A DNA stretch of 64,000 nt from Phyto melanocephala (Eukaryota > Arthropoda > Insecta > Diptera > Rhinophoridae): assembly GCA_941918925.1 (NCBI GenBank), contig OW799234.1:42996412-43060411 (forward strand), in the 5' to 3' direction. The translations under genes were made by a program, and so were the position numbers. Below the pieces are notes generated by a model. That model saw only the letters and a list, made by a program, of their open reading frames with translations, had not been told where the DNA came from and made no database searches. Shown piece by piece: positions 1-11,494 of this stretch (the stretch's first letter is position 1; each line of letters begins with the position of its first letter).

Positions 1-494
1 TAAAGTTGGTTGGTAGAAGGTATTTTTATTTGCAGACACATTCCGTTTTGAAAGTTAAACTGCTCAAGTTTCCTGTAGGAAAATTCAATACAAGGACAAC
101 AAACAAAAGAAATTATTTCGAAATGCAGCGTTAGAGAAATATTCATCAACTGCGGTTAAAATAGTTTTGAAGAAAAACTGCTTTCCGTTACCGTTTCCCG
201 GTTTCGTTGAGACAACAATATTGCTTAAAACAATTATTTACCTCTTCCCTTAATGCGACTATTTGTGTCTGAATGTTTAACGAGTTTTAATATGTATTTG
301 TGTTTTTAAATACTGATGTACTGAGTTTCGTACATGAAATGCCTGAAAGGCAAAACAAATTCCATCGCAGACATTTTATACTCTTTTCCCGATAATGATA
401 ATAGAGTTTCATTCTAATTAAGTGAAAAATAGCGTACTGTTGTATATGTATTTGCATATTACGTAGTTTATTCATATTAGAATAAACTAACAAC
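1..494. other. AT-rich intergenic sequence
   Basis: No coding, RNA or repeat structure could be recognised in this stretch. Short open frames here show no recognisable motif. Confidence 0.5.
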
Positions 495-496
495 AA

Positions 497-1496
497 CTTT
501 TTATATCCTGCACCTGTGGTGCACAAGGGTATACATAGCTTTGTCATTCCGTTTGTAAATTCTACAATTTTCATATTTGACCCCATAAAGTATATATTTT
601 CTGAAAGCTTATGAATAGAGGAGTCGATTAAGCCCTGACCGTCTGTCCGTGTGTTGGTTTAAATCAACTTTTAGAAGCAACCATATGTTCCTCAGATCAA
701 TCTTTTGGAAATATCTGGGAATGAATCGCTATTGAAATTTAGCACAATCGCCACATAACTTTCTGAGATATGAGCAAATAAACACGACTGCCTCTGTTTT
801 TCCCCATATTTTTACCACCAAAATTAAAATGTTTATCCACATAATAATTTTTAGGTACCTTTGTCACTATTTGTAGATATAATATGCCTCTAGAGATATT
901 TGTGTAAAATTTTGGAAAAATCTTATCGGTAAAGTTATATGAACAAAATTTTTTTATAATATTCTAAAAACTTACAAACGAAAATCAATTTTGTTCAGTC
1001 TCTAGACAACCGAGAGAGTCAATATTGGTATCATCTGAAAGGACTTTACTAGCACAATATAAGCACCAAAATTTAAAATTTACGTTGGCCACCACTACAA
1101 AATGACGGACAATAAATTTATTATGGGTCAAATCTGGTATTTAAAAATGTAACTTCTTGAACACCCTCAATATTCATATCAAATGAAAGAGATTGATCGG
1201 TAGAATACAGTTTATTATTTAAAAATGTAAAATCCAAGATGGCGTCTAAAACAAATTGGCGGATAAAATTTGTTTAACCCCATCAATATGAGTATCAAAT
1301 TAAAGGACTTGACTAGTAGGATACAGTTAGCTACGTAAAAATTCAAAATCGAGGATGGCGTCGGATATAATAAGAAAAAATGGCGTATAACATGAAATAT
1401 AGGTTAAGCTACGATGTGGGATTATACCTTTGTACATGATAGTGAAGGGTATTATCAGATTCGGCACGGCCGGATATTGCACTCTAACTTGTTTTA
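497..1496 (+). mobile_element. DINE-1/INE-1-like interspersed element, copy A
   Basis: Starts with a ttttatatcc...gggtatac terminal block followed by the ttgtcattccg motif, a gaccccataaagtatat block and a gtccgtgtg block. It ends in a GC-rich hairpin (attcggc-acg-gccggat) and the tail ctctaacttgttt. These blocks resemble the Helentron-derived DINE-1/INE-1 elements of Drosophila, whose copies also begin with tatacccgtt and contain a ccgtctgtccg block. This copy is the most diverged full-length one in the window. It has no coding capacity; an open frame at 1414-1674 is a chance frame over its 3' end. Confidence 0.7.
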
Positions 1497-1499
1497 TTT

Positions 1500-2103
1500 A
1501 GCTATGTTTATTATTGTTGTAGTTCTTATAGTCATTAATATTAACGTTATGATTACTGCCATCGACAGCATTACCTGTATATGTCATGTTCAGGTAAGTT
1601 TTAAAGGGACGAGTATGACGGTAAAAACATCCATGTTGCACGTGAGCTCAACTAAAGTCAGTTTGATTAAGTAATTTAAGATTTATTACAGGAATGATGA
1701 AATCTTCAACTGAAAATTAAAACAACAAACGAAATGTTTGTATTTATGTTGTCAGAGCAGCAAGTTGATTATATTTATGTTACTACGTTCATTATTAAGT
1801 TACCATAATAAAAAAAAAACTCATACGTACATAATTATAATTATTTTGCAATTTTCTACTTTCTAAATAAAAATGTTAAACACAGTATATGAGTATACTC
1901 ACCCACATATACATACATATTTATTTAAAATACATACATGTATAGGTATTTACTGTACGTACAAACATACATATGCATGTGTATCCATATGTGGCAACAG
2001 TATATCAAATACACATTAATGTTAATGATAAATGTTAAGCATAATAGTACCCACTATTATGATGAGTTATGATTCCCTAACTATGAAAACGGTAGAAATC
2101 TTA
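1500..2103. other. AT-rich intergenic sequence with catacata-type simple repeat
   Basis: Contains degenerate acatacat/tatgtatg simple sequence at about 1900-1995. Nothing else is recognisable. Confidence 0.5.
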
Positions 2104-2260
2104 CTTATTTATTTATTTATTTATTAAAGTCTATGGAATAATCCTTACAGACTAATTTAAATACAATTTATACAAAACATAATTAAGAAATTACAAATAA
2201 TTTAACAAAAACAAATATAAATGACATTTTTATATATGAAAATTAAAATATAATAAATTT

Positions 2261-5240
2261 TTAGGTTATTGTATTTAAGTGTAATATAATACCTCTTTTC
2301 ACGATTTCCAAACTTTTATTAAAATCTATAAATGGATACAATAAATTGAATTCATCACAGATTCTGCGAAATGGATCAAAATTAGCATAGTTTGTGCTGT
2401 AATATTTTATGCTTAGGATATTATAATTTCTTAATGATCGAAGAGGAATATGTAAATTTATTTTGCTAAGAAGAAATTCGGAATGAAGACTACCGTTCAT
2501 TAATTTTAACAAAAAAGTAACATTTAGCATATGTCTACGACTTTTTAATGTCGGCAACTTAATAAGGGCGAGGCGATGTTCGTATGATGGCAACCTTATG
2601 TTAGGGTTCCAACGCAAACCGCGAAGACAAAACAACAGAAACTGTTTTTGAACTGACTCAATTTTGTTAGAGTATACTTGATATTGAGGGTCCCAAACAA
2701 CAGATCCATATTCAAGAATTGGTCTAACTAGGGTAGTAAACAATTGCTTTGTTGTATATAGATCGGAAAACTCCTTAGCCCAACGTTTTATGAACCCAAG
2801 TACTCCAGTAGCCTTATTGACTGTTAACAATATGTGACTTTTAAAGTCTAATTGTGTATCCAAAAGTACGCCAAGATCATTAAAATTATCAACCAAATCT
2901 AGAACTATATTATTCATAATATAGCTACCATTTATTCGACTTGATCTTGTAAAAATCATATATTTACATTTTTTCGCATTAAGATCCATTAAGTTAATGC
3001 TACACCAGGTAGTTAAATTATTAATATCATTCTGCAAAAGAACTTGCTGATCAGAGTTGTTAAAGGAAATAAATAGTTTTACATCATCTGCATACATTAA
3101 AGTTTTTGAGTGTTTAATTGCAGAAGGAAGATCATTTATAAATAGTGTAAATAGGAGGGGCCCTAGGTGACTACCTTGAGGAACACCTGATATTACATTT
3201 ATACAGTTTGAATATGAATGACGAAATTTAACAGATTGTGTTCTGCCTTTTAAGTATGAACCAAGCCATTTAAGAAGCGATAAACTAAAACCCATCCGAT
3301 CAAGTTTAAACAGAAAAGATCATGATTAACTTTATCAAACGCCTTACTAAAATCGTTATATATAACATCCGATTGCATGCCATTAACAAATCCTTCATTT
3401 ACCCAAGTTGTCAACTCTAGAAGATTCGTAGCTGTAGGACATGATTTACGAAATCCATGTTGTGTTGGAGATAATATAGATGATGCGTGATGCGACAGTG
3501 TATCATATATAAGTTTTTCAAATAATTTTGGTATAACACTTAATTTAGCTATGCCTCTATAATTTGAAATATTAGCTTTAGATCCAGATTTAAACAGTGG
3601 AATTATAAACGATTCTTTCCAAATTGAAGGAAAATAACCCGTCTTAAGAGATATATTATATATATGAGTCAATGGAATGTATAGTACTTGTGCGCATTGC
3701 TTTAAAATACAACTGGGGACGCCGTCTGGGCCAGCAACGTTTGACGATTTTAGCTTAGATAGGGCGTTTAAGACGGTTTGTTGGCTAATGGATGGTATAG
3801 AAAAAGTTGTGGATTCAAGGATTGTGTACGAATATTGATAGTTAAAGGATGACGAAGAGTAAGTTGATGCAAAAAAGTCAGCAAACATATTACTAATGGA
3901 CTTATCATCCGAAGATTCTGAATCACCATATTTCATAATCGAAGGATATTCAGCCGATCGTCTTTTAGAATTAACGAAATTATAAAATGATTTTGGATCC
4001 TTTTTGAAATTATTTCTTATTTTATCTAAATACTTTTTATAAGCTAATTGATTAGCAATAGTATATTCAGATCTTGATATTGAGTACTTTGCATAACACA
4101 ACAACGTTCCATATTTTTTATAACTTTTATACAATTTATTTTTCCTGTTTTTAAGCCGAGATATAAATTTTGTGTTCCAGGGGGGACCATTAGCTTTAGA
4201 AGGAAACACTCTAGGTACAGATGCCAAAAAACATTCATTAAGTATATGGTAAAATGTCAGTAAACAGAGGTCCAAATCATTTTTACAATTGTTTAGTACA
4301 CCTATCCAATCAATTTGAGACATTTGATATTGAAGGTTCACGTAATTTGTACGTTTAAAACAAAATATTTTATTGCACTGAGATGTGTTTTTCTTTTGGA
4401 TAGGATAGGAGCATAAGCACGATATTTCAATTGTTGGGTGATATATATCCTCAGGGTTAGAAATTGGAGGATGGCGCAGTACAGAAAAGTCAGATGAATC
4501 GTTCACAAATATAAGATCCAACATTCTATCATATGAATTTTTAATCCAGTTGACTTGAAAAAGACAATTATTAAACAAACTATTGATAAACTCTGCTGAT
4601 GAATCCGAAGAGCGAGCTGGAACTAAATGATTAGAATCCGGAGCACCAATCCAATCTACAGATGGCATATTGAAGTCACCAATTACAATTGTTAAATCAG
4701 ACGATTTTAATTTTCTTAAAATTATATCAACAGCTTTCAGATGATCTTCATATATAGAGGAATCCGAATGAGGCGGAATATACGAGCAAATAATATATAT
4801 AGATTTATTATTAATTTTTATTAAAACACATATAATTTCAATATGCAAAAAATCATTTAAAATAATTTCTTCAGATGAAAACTCATTTAAAACTGCAATT
4901 AATACACCACCACCGATTTTTTTAACTTTATTATCAGCTTGTTCGCCACCCTGTTTTTCATCAGATTGTTTTTTTTTCAAATTGTTTTTCCTCGGATTGT
5001 TTTTTATCACATACTTTTACACAACTTTCTCTATCTTTTCTAAAAATTTGATACTTAGGACAAAAAATTTCAGAGTTATTGACCTTTTTACTGAGCCATG
5101 TCTCGGTGAATACAATTATATGGTTGCTTAAGAAAAAGCTGTTACAGTAAATGGATGATAGTTTAGAATTTATGCCTCTTACATTTTGATAAACAATGGA
5201 AATTAGTTTTTTGGAATTGTCTCTATGGATTTTGGAAGGC
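2261..5240 (-). pseudogene. LINE ORF2 (AP endonuclease + reverse transcriptase), two frameshifts
   Basis: The segment encodes the enzyme that nicks the target and reverse transcribes the LINE RNA in place. Near 5200 (minus strand) an N-terminal endonuclease segment is visible with the QNVRG motif and an FTETWL motif. The frame changes in the A9 run near 4970-4977. The following open frame (3250-5010) has GDFNMPSVDW and the RT fingers with AGPDGVP and the FSKAFDKVNHD block. It breaks near 3310-3320, and the last frame (2261-3295) continues with GVPQGSHLGPLLF and the catalytic YADD. No initiator ATG is visible in the frame of the N-terminal segment, so the start is uncertain. No RNase H domain is present, as expected for CR1-like enzymes. 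Confidence 0.85.
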
Positions 5241-5276
5241 GAGCCATATCATATTCTCTATACACAAATTCTCGTA

Positions 5277-6266
5277 TTAAAGCATTTTTAGGCCAAAAAA
5301 AATTGTTGACCGTGCAATTTTTGGGAATAAATCTTCAGGAACTATTATTTTGAAAGATGCTCTATTTCTGGAATTCATTTTATAAACGATAATATCATCT
5401 GGAACACAGTTTTGAATGTTTGCCAACACGTGGTGGTTCATCTCATCTGTGGTTGTATCCTGTGCAAAACGAGTAGCGAATATAGTTTTTTTCGGTGGAA
5501 TTGTTCGTAGTTCTCTAGGAGCGGATGATGATCCAGTGACTCCTATATGATTTGCATTTATATTACCAGCCATTGATGTATGCGGCTTAGGAGATGACTC
5601 GTCAACATTAATCAACCGAGCAGAATTTTGAGCACCAGTACTTAGATTCTGCCCATTAGCAAATGATGATGTATTAGTAGTTGAAGGAATCGAAGAAGCA
5701 TTATTAGACGATAGAGGAATAGCAGTTACAGGCATGAATGGAGTCTCAGTAAGCAAATTAATGGGAGTAGCAGTATTTGAAGTAGGTGTCGGTTTATTAA
5801 TTAATATTTCAACATTATTCGCGGGTGGATTATTCGGTGGTAGATTATTCGCGGGTGGATTATTATTAGCAATTGTAGTATTCGGAAAACCAGTATCATA
5901 AGGATTATCTTTATTTAAGAATCTTGGTGATTTACGACGATTTGGAGACGGTGGTTGGAGTTCATCTAATGACTTAAAGTCATCAAATAACTTTCCATAA
6001 GAATTGAATTGCTCAGATAAGTTACTTAGATTCTTTCGAATTTCCATAAAATTTTTTTTTTTGCTTTGAAAGAAGCGGTAAAAATCGGCACCAATTTTTT
6101 GACATTCATTACACCGCCAATGCAAGTTCTTATGCTTTGATATTGATTCAGCCACTAAGACAGATAAGCCACTACACTTAAAATGACATAAACCATGGCA
6201 AAGCCAGCAAATAATCATTCTTTCATCATGACCTTCCAAAGAACAACCTTTTTTTACACATTCCAT
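5277..6266 (-). CDS. LINE ORF1 protein with PHD-like zinc finger
   Basis: A 329-residue nucleic-acid-binding ORF1 protein. Residues 3-55 hold a Cys/His-rich PHD-like finger (CVKKGC, CWLCHGLCHFKC, WRCNEC). The middle (about residues 100-230) is Pro/Asn/Ser/Thr-rich and looks disordered. The last 70 residues resemble the conserved C-terminus of fly CR1 ORF1 proteins (TTTDEMNHHV...). As read, the frame ends at FFGLKML. A one-base length change in the T8/A8 run at 5288-5296 would extend it as WPKNALIREF and on to a stop at 5203-5205, just before the endonuclease frame. The displayed C-terminus is therefore probably truncated. ATG at 6266 is the first methionine before the finger. Confidence 0.8.
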   Translation of the reverse strand: MECVKKGCSLEGHDERMIICWLCHGLCHFKCSGLSVLVAESISKHKNLHWRCNECQKIGADFYRFFQSKKKNFMEIRKNLSNLSEQFNSYGKLFDDFKSLDELQPPSPNRRKSPRFLNKDNPYDTGFPNTTIANNNPPANNLPPNNPPANNVEILINKPTPTSNTATPINLLTETPFMPVTAIPLSSNNASSIPSTTNTSSFANGQNLSTGAQNSARLINVDESSPKPHTSMAGNINANHIGVTGSSSAPRELRTIPPKKTIFATRFAQDTTTDEMNHHVLANIQNCVPDDIIVYKMNSRNRASFKIIVPEDLFPKIARSTIFFGLKML

Positions 6267-6403
6267 TATAAAGGGATTTATTTAGTTTTATTGGGAAACA
6301 AAAAAAAATTTATAAAAGTGGCAGCACTGTTTAATTGTCAATTTACTTATTGTTTTGATATACTTAAAATTGTATGCACTTGTTGTTGTTGGTTGCTATT
6401 TTA

Positions 6404-9400
6404 ATTTTCTATTTCTTTTTATGCTTTGTACTGGAGTGTTTCTTTTGATTTGAGCTTATTGTTTTTAAATGTAAATTGTTATTGTTGTAAATCACTGTAT
6501 TTAGTAAGAAAAAATGTTTTTGATATTTTTGTTTTATGATTGTTTATTAAAACGATTAATTTTGCTGTTTTATTTTTTTCTTTTTTTATAACGATATAAA
6601 GACAATTTAGTTTTTTAGACTTTTATATAAAAATCACAATTTTAAGGTATTTAGTTTATAATAAATTAACAAAAAAATACGGAGCACAATTTCAATGCGA
6701 CTTTAAGCTTAGTCTTTGATGGCGACACAAACATACACTTATAGAATGATAAGTTTTCTGTATTCTTGATTTTTTTACTACAAATGCTGCTCCATGAATT
6801 CTGTCATAACTGAAAAACGACTTGTCCTGTTTTGTTATTAAAGGCATGCACCAATATATTGAATTTATCATTGTTTTATAGTAATAAAGGCAAATTTATT
6901 CATCAGATAAAGACAGTTTGGAGAGCATTTTTTTATGTATACATACTATATTTTATATATGAAGTTTGACATTTAAAACAAATGAGAGAAGAGAGAGTTA
7001 TTTTTTATCTGTTGACTTTGACAACTGAACTGAAAAATAATCAGCTGACGAATCAATTGATAGTAAAATATTTTTTTTTATTATCAAACTTTCTGTTTTC
7101 AATTAGTACGAGTATTTGATTTTTTTTACGCTTGAGCTAATTTTTATAATTATCTTCGATTTGAATAAAATTTTTAAGTTTCTCCAAAAGTTTTGTTCAG
7201 TTTTGGAAACAAATTTTATTCGAGCTTCATGGAAAATTGTGTGCTTTAGAAAAATTCATCTAGGTAGTCTTAAATATAAATTTTTTTAGTTATATGTTGG
7301 TTCAAAAAAACTTAGTTTTTTTAGTTACTTAGCTTTTATGATTTTATTTATTTATCGAAAATTTGATAGCCATATCCAAATGATTTTATTGTTTAATGTT
7401 TATATATGTATAAATTGTTTCAAGTGCATTTTCTAGTATATGGTACTTACGACATTTCGAACAAAATAAGTTAATTTCCCATATAATACAAAATCAACTT
7501 AAAAAAATATTGTAGTACTTAGTAAACCTAATGAGAATGTTATTTTTTATTAAAAATTAATCCTGCACTAAACAAAGAATCTGTAGGTGGTTACTTTTGG
7601 AAGAGAAATTTAGGAAATTTAAAATTATAGATTAATTTACCTCAAATAAAAATTAAATCTGTCAAAGTGTTAAAAAGTTGAGTTAGCTCAAGTTTAAATG
7701 CGGTAAAAGTAAATATTTATTTGGAAATTTTTTTTTTATAATTATTTCATCACATTTTAACTAAACTGCAAACATAAAACTCAACCAGTATGTTGCTCTG
7801 AATTATAATAATCTCAGCCATATTTTTACTTTGCGTATGCTGACTTACAAATACATCAAAAATGTGCAGTCTATTAAGCAATTTTGGTTTTATAAAAATT
7901 ATTAAAAATCGAAAACTCTATTAATAATTTTAAATTGGAAAAATCTGCTTAAAAAATTTTATGGAAATATTTCAAAAAAAAATAGGAAAAAATTTTATAA
8001 AAAAATTTATTTTCCAATTGTTCCCATCAAATGCATGTTTCTTGTCGTATATGTCACACTCTAAATGCTCATGTCTGTGAAGCGTATCTATAGTAAATAT
8101 CAAATGCATGCATATTATAGAAGCATGTACCTCTTTTGCTAACGCTTCATTATCAGAACAACAAAATTTCACCTCTTTTTACTCTATACAATTTACACAA
8201 TATTATTTGTTGTTATTACAGATATCAGAATCTCATTATCGTAGCCAACGTTATCACCATCATCACAGTTGTAGTTTCTAAATTCTATACAACCAAGCAC
8301 ATTCTTATAATTGCATTTTTCATGTTGTTTTATTATGCTCTGTTTATGTTGTTGGATTTTTGAATTTAACTAAAAAATAATAGCAAAAGAGTGCAATAAA
8401 CTTGCATAAGTAAAATTTATCCAAACAGCTTCAAATTTAAATCATTTTGTTTTTTCTATTTCTACGATATTCTCTTAGTCAGTGTTACCTTAGTCGTGGT
8501 GACGAAAAAAAGGGTAAATTTTCAACCAAATACTGCACAAAAAGGTTAAAAATTTCAAAGGAGAGAAAATTTTAGTAAATAAACACGTATAGTTTTTAAA
8601 CAGACTTATAGATTTCTCGTATTAACAAACCTGGGGTGAAATATACGTTCACAGAAAAAATTTTAAATGAATTTCAATTATAAAAACTGTCTGCAAGACG
8701 TTGCTCACACAGTTTTACTTCTTTTTTTGTTAAAATAAGGAACTCAGTGGTACAATATTGGTAAGCAAAGGAAAGGCGGGCAAGGCGAAGTTCTGTCCTT
8801 TCTTAAACAAAAGTTTGTTTTTACAGAGTTTTTATTACAGATTCTCCTTTTTCTTGACATAAGATATTTAACATTAATACCTGCAGAAATATATATAAAA
8901 GAATTCACCGTATATGATTATATTTTAAAGTCGAAAAACACAAAAACAGACATTGCTAATTCATCTAAGTTTGTGGCTCTTCTAGTTGGTATCAAGGCTA
9001 GTCCTATAATCCTCCTAAAACCGATACTCTACAGATATTTTTTTAGTAGAGTCCCAATCATAAAAATTATACTTTTAATTTAATAAAAAAAAAGTCTTAA
9101 TTTAAAGTTAAAAGTTAATTAAAATTTCGGTAATTTTTAAATATTATTTTAACTGAATAATTTAAGGCTATAATTGTAATTTTTGATTAAATTAGCTAAG
9201 GTTTTTATTGCATTAGTTTCATAAATAATTCCTCATACTTTACTTATATATTATTAAAATCAATACATTTATTATTATTACATTTTGCCAATTCCACATG
9301 TAACAATATTATACAATGTTGTTTAAGTTGAAGTTGGTGAGGTATATGTATAACTCTTATTTCCACAAAGACTAAGTTGTATTATTGACCTGGACATAAA

Positions 9401-9600
9401 GGTATTTACGGGCAAAAAATGCTTTTTTTTATATATAAAAAATTTTTAAATTATTTATTTGTTTCTACCTACCAGCTATTAAAAGAGTATATTCTGATAT
9501 ACCCTTATATCTGCGGCTTGGAGCTAAAAGGGCCAATGTCAAAATATTTACTTCTAAGAAAATTTTAATTGAACTTGTATTTTTATATAGCATATATAAA
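6404..9600. other. Long AT-rich intergenic stretch, no gene recognised
   Basis: The first few hundred bases may be LINE 5' UTR. The rest is A/T-rich with scattered short open frames (for example 7972-8172 and 8136-8363) that carry no recognisable domain and overlap each other on opposite strands. Confidence 0.5.
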
Positions 9601-9612
9601 AATAAAAGTTCA

Positions 9613-9614
<2 letters not shown>

Positions 9615-9646
<32 letters not shown>
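9615..9646. repeat. Poly(A) run of about 30 bases
   Basis: An uninterrupted A homopolymer lies shortly before the large transposon starting at 9682. It may be the tail of an unrecognised retroposed sequence, but no body could be assigned. Confidence 0.6.
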
Positions 9647-9647
<1 letters not shown>

Positions 9648-9681
9648 AAAAACATATTTAAACTTAAAAATAAATCAATTA

Positions 9682-10103
9682 CACTGTGCTAGTTGAAAAA
9701 ACAGACAAGCCGGGCACCTAGCGTTTTAACATAATTCGGGTACGCTGAATCCAGTGGTGCCCACGGTTTTTTAAGATTGGCTCTGGTTTTCGAGATATAC
9801 CGTTATTTCGAAAATGGAGGAGGTTGCACAACATATGTTCGCGTAACTCAAAAACGCTTTAGCTTATTGAAAAAACTTAAAAAACCGAAATTCCGCTATA
9901 AAATTTCCTTTAAGAAAAGCAAAACTTCTTTCGCAGTCGTTTTAGAAAAATAATTTTTTTTTTGAAAAAAATATTAATTTTTTTATCAAAATTTCGAAAT
10001 TTTTATTTTTTTAAAATTCATAAAAAATTGAAAAATTCAGCTAGGCTTCTAATTTTTTGCAGACATATAAAAAACAAAGCTGCAAACAAAACAAGCCATA
10101 AAT
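9682..10103 (+). repeat. Left terminal inverted repeat of the large transposon
   Basis: Matches the reverse complement of about 31118-31567, and the two TIRs of the derivative at 46657-48097. Similarity ends at gccataaa, where the sequence passes into an unrelated repeat starting CACTGCTCGAC. Confidence 0.85.
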
Positions 10104-11224
10104 AACACTGCTCGACAAAAAATAATTTTTTTTCTTCCCGTTAATTAAAACTATGTGGTCTATGTGGATTTTGATGCGCTGAACTCAAATCCGTAATCGG
10201 TTTTTATACCCTTCACACAGTGAAAAAGGGTATATATAGGTTTGTCATTCCGTGTGAAAATTCTACAATTTTCATTTCCGACCCCATAAAGTATATATTT
10301 TCTGAAAGCTTATGAATAGGGGAGTCGATTAAGCTCTGTCAGTCTGCCCGTCTGACCGTCTGTCCGTGTGTATGTTGAAATCAACTTTTTGAAGCCCCCC
10401 GACATAGGTTGGACCCGGGTGAGGTATTAAAATATCAGAAATATTCGGGAGTAGAACGGTATTGAAAATCAGAAATATCGGTACATAAACAACTGAGATA
10501 TGAGCAAAAACCCACGACCACCTCGATTTTTTTTTCACAAAAACAACATTACAACAACAACATACATACAAACGTGTATACTGGTTAGAGAAAACGTGGC
10601 ATCAAATCCCAGCTGAGCCAAAAAAATTTTTTTTTTAGTTTTTTTAAATTTTTTTTTTTAATTTTTTTTTTAATTTTTTTTTTAATTTTTTTTTTAATTT
10701 TTTTTTTTATTTTTTATTTAATATATTATTTATATTTTTATTATTTTTTTTTTAAATTTTTTTTTTAATATTTTTTTATTTTTTTTTGTTTTATATATAT
10801 TATATACATAATAATTTTTTTTTAAATTTTTTTTTAAATTTTTTTTAAAATTTTTATTTTTTTTTTTGTTTTTTTAACATACATACGTGAATTTATAATT
10901 TTACAATGGGGCGTTTTTAAATATGTATGTTTTTATGTGTATGTACGTATTTCATATGGGATGAATGGTGACACAAACCACTGTTATTGCATGACTACAC
11001 GTTGTGAAGGGTATATAAGATTCGGCACGGCCGAATATAGCACTCTTACTTGTTTTCCATCAGATCGGTATTTTTTTTATGGGCGTGCCAAATTTTTTCC
11101 CCTAAATTAGGTTTCGGTTTTCAAAAGTAAAACACCAGAAGATGTGTTTTCTATATCTCTTATCGTTTTGGAATTATTTAAAAATTAATGGAGACAAAAA
11201 AAATTTTTCGTGCCAAATTCGTAA
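10104..11224 (+). repeat. Fragment of repeat family beginning CACTGCTCGAC, split by a DINE copy
   Basis: The two pieces (10104-10200 and 11055-11224) share an ordered series of blocks with about 45986-46330: the cactgc tip, gtggattttgatg, gggcgtg...cccctaaat, and a ttaaaaattaatgg block. The family is probably another DNA transposon. No coding sequence or second terminus is visible because the LINE at 11225 interrupts it. Confidence 0.55.
10201..11055 (+). mobile_element. DINE-1/INE-1-like interspersed element, copy B
   Basis: Full-length copy. The 5' end has tttttatacccttcacacag with a matching gggtata 25 bp later. It then carries ttgtcattccg, gaccccataaagtatat, gtccgtctgaccgtctgtcc, a long T-rich low-complexity middle (10620-10880), and the terminal hairpin attcggc-acg-gccgaat followed by ctcttacttgttt. 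It is nearly identical to copy C except for C's insertion, so both are fairly young. Confidence 0.8.
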
Positions 11225-11494
11225 TATTTTTATTTTTATTTATTTATTTATTTATTTATTTAATAGGTTATTTTCTGTACAACAAGACTTTATCTTATAT
11301 TTATAGTACAGAAACGGAATGCGTTAAACATAAAAAAAAAACAAAAACATTTGCAATTATTCAATTCGAATTAAAAGTTAATAATAGAAAATAAATTAAA
11401 CATATAGTTAAAGAGAAAAAAAAATAATAATAATAACAATAAATAATAATAATAATAAGAAACATATATGTATATTAGAATATTGCACACATTT

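Larger units (their letters stand above)
2104..6266 (-). mobile_element. CR1-type non-LTR retrotransposon (LINE), frameshifted
   Basis: Read on the minus strand, this element carries ORF1 with a PHD-like finger, then ORF2 with endonuclease and reverse transcriptase. It terminates in an (AATA)n microsatellite at 2104-2126 instead of poly(A). PHD-finger ORF1 proteins and microsatellite 3' tails are typical of the CR1 clade. The 5' UTR probably extends beyond 6266, but its end cannot be placed. Three frame breaks (about 5288-5296, 4969-5010 and 3310-3320) make it non-autonomous as read. The first two lie in homopolymers of 8 and 9 bases. Confidence 0.85.

Noticed and set aside
8136..8363. Small hydrophobic open frame that might be a membrane peptide
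   Set aside because: AT-rich sequence readily yields Phe/Leu/Ile-rich frames; no start context, homolog or neighbouring gene supports it.
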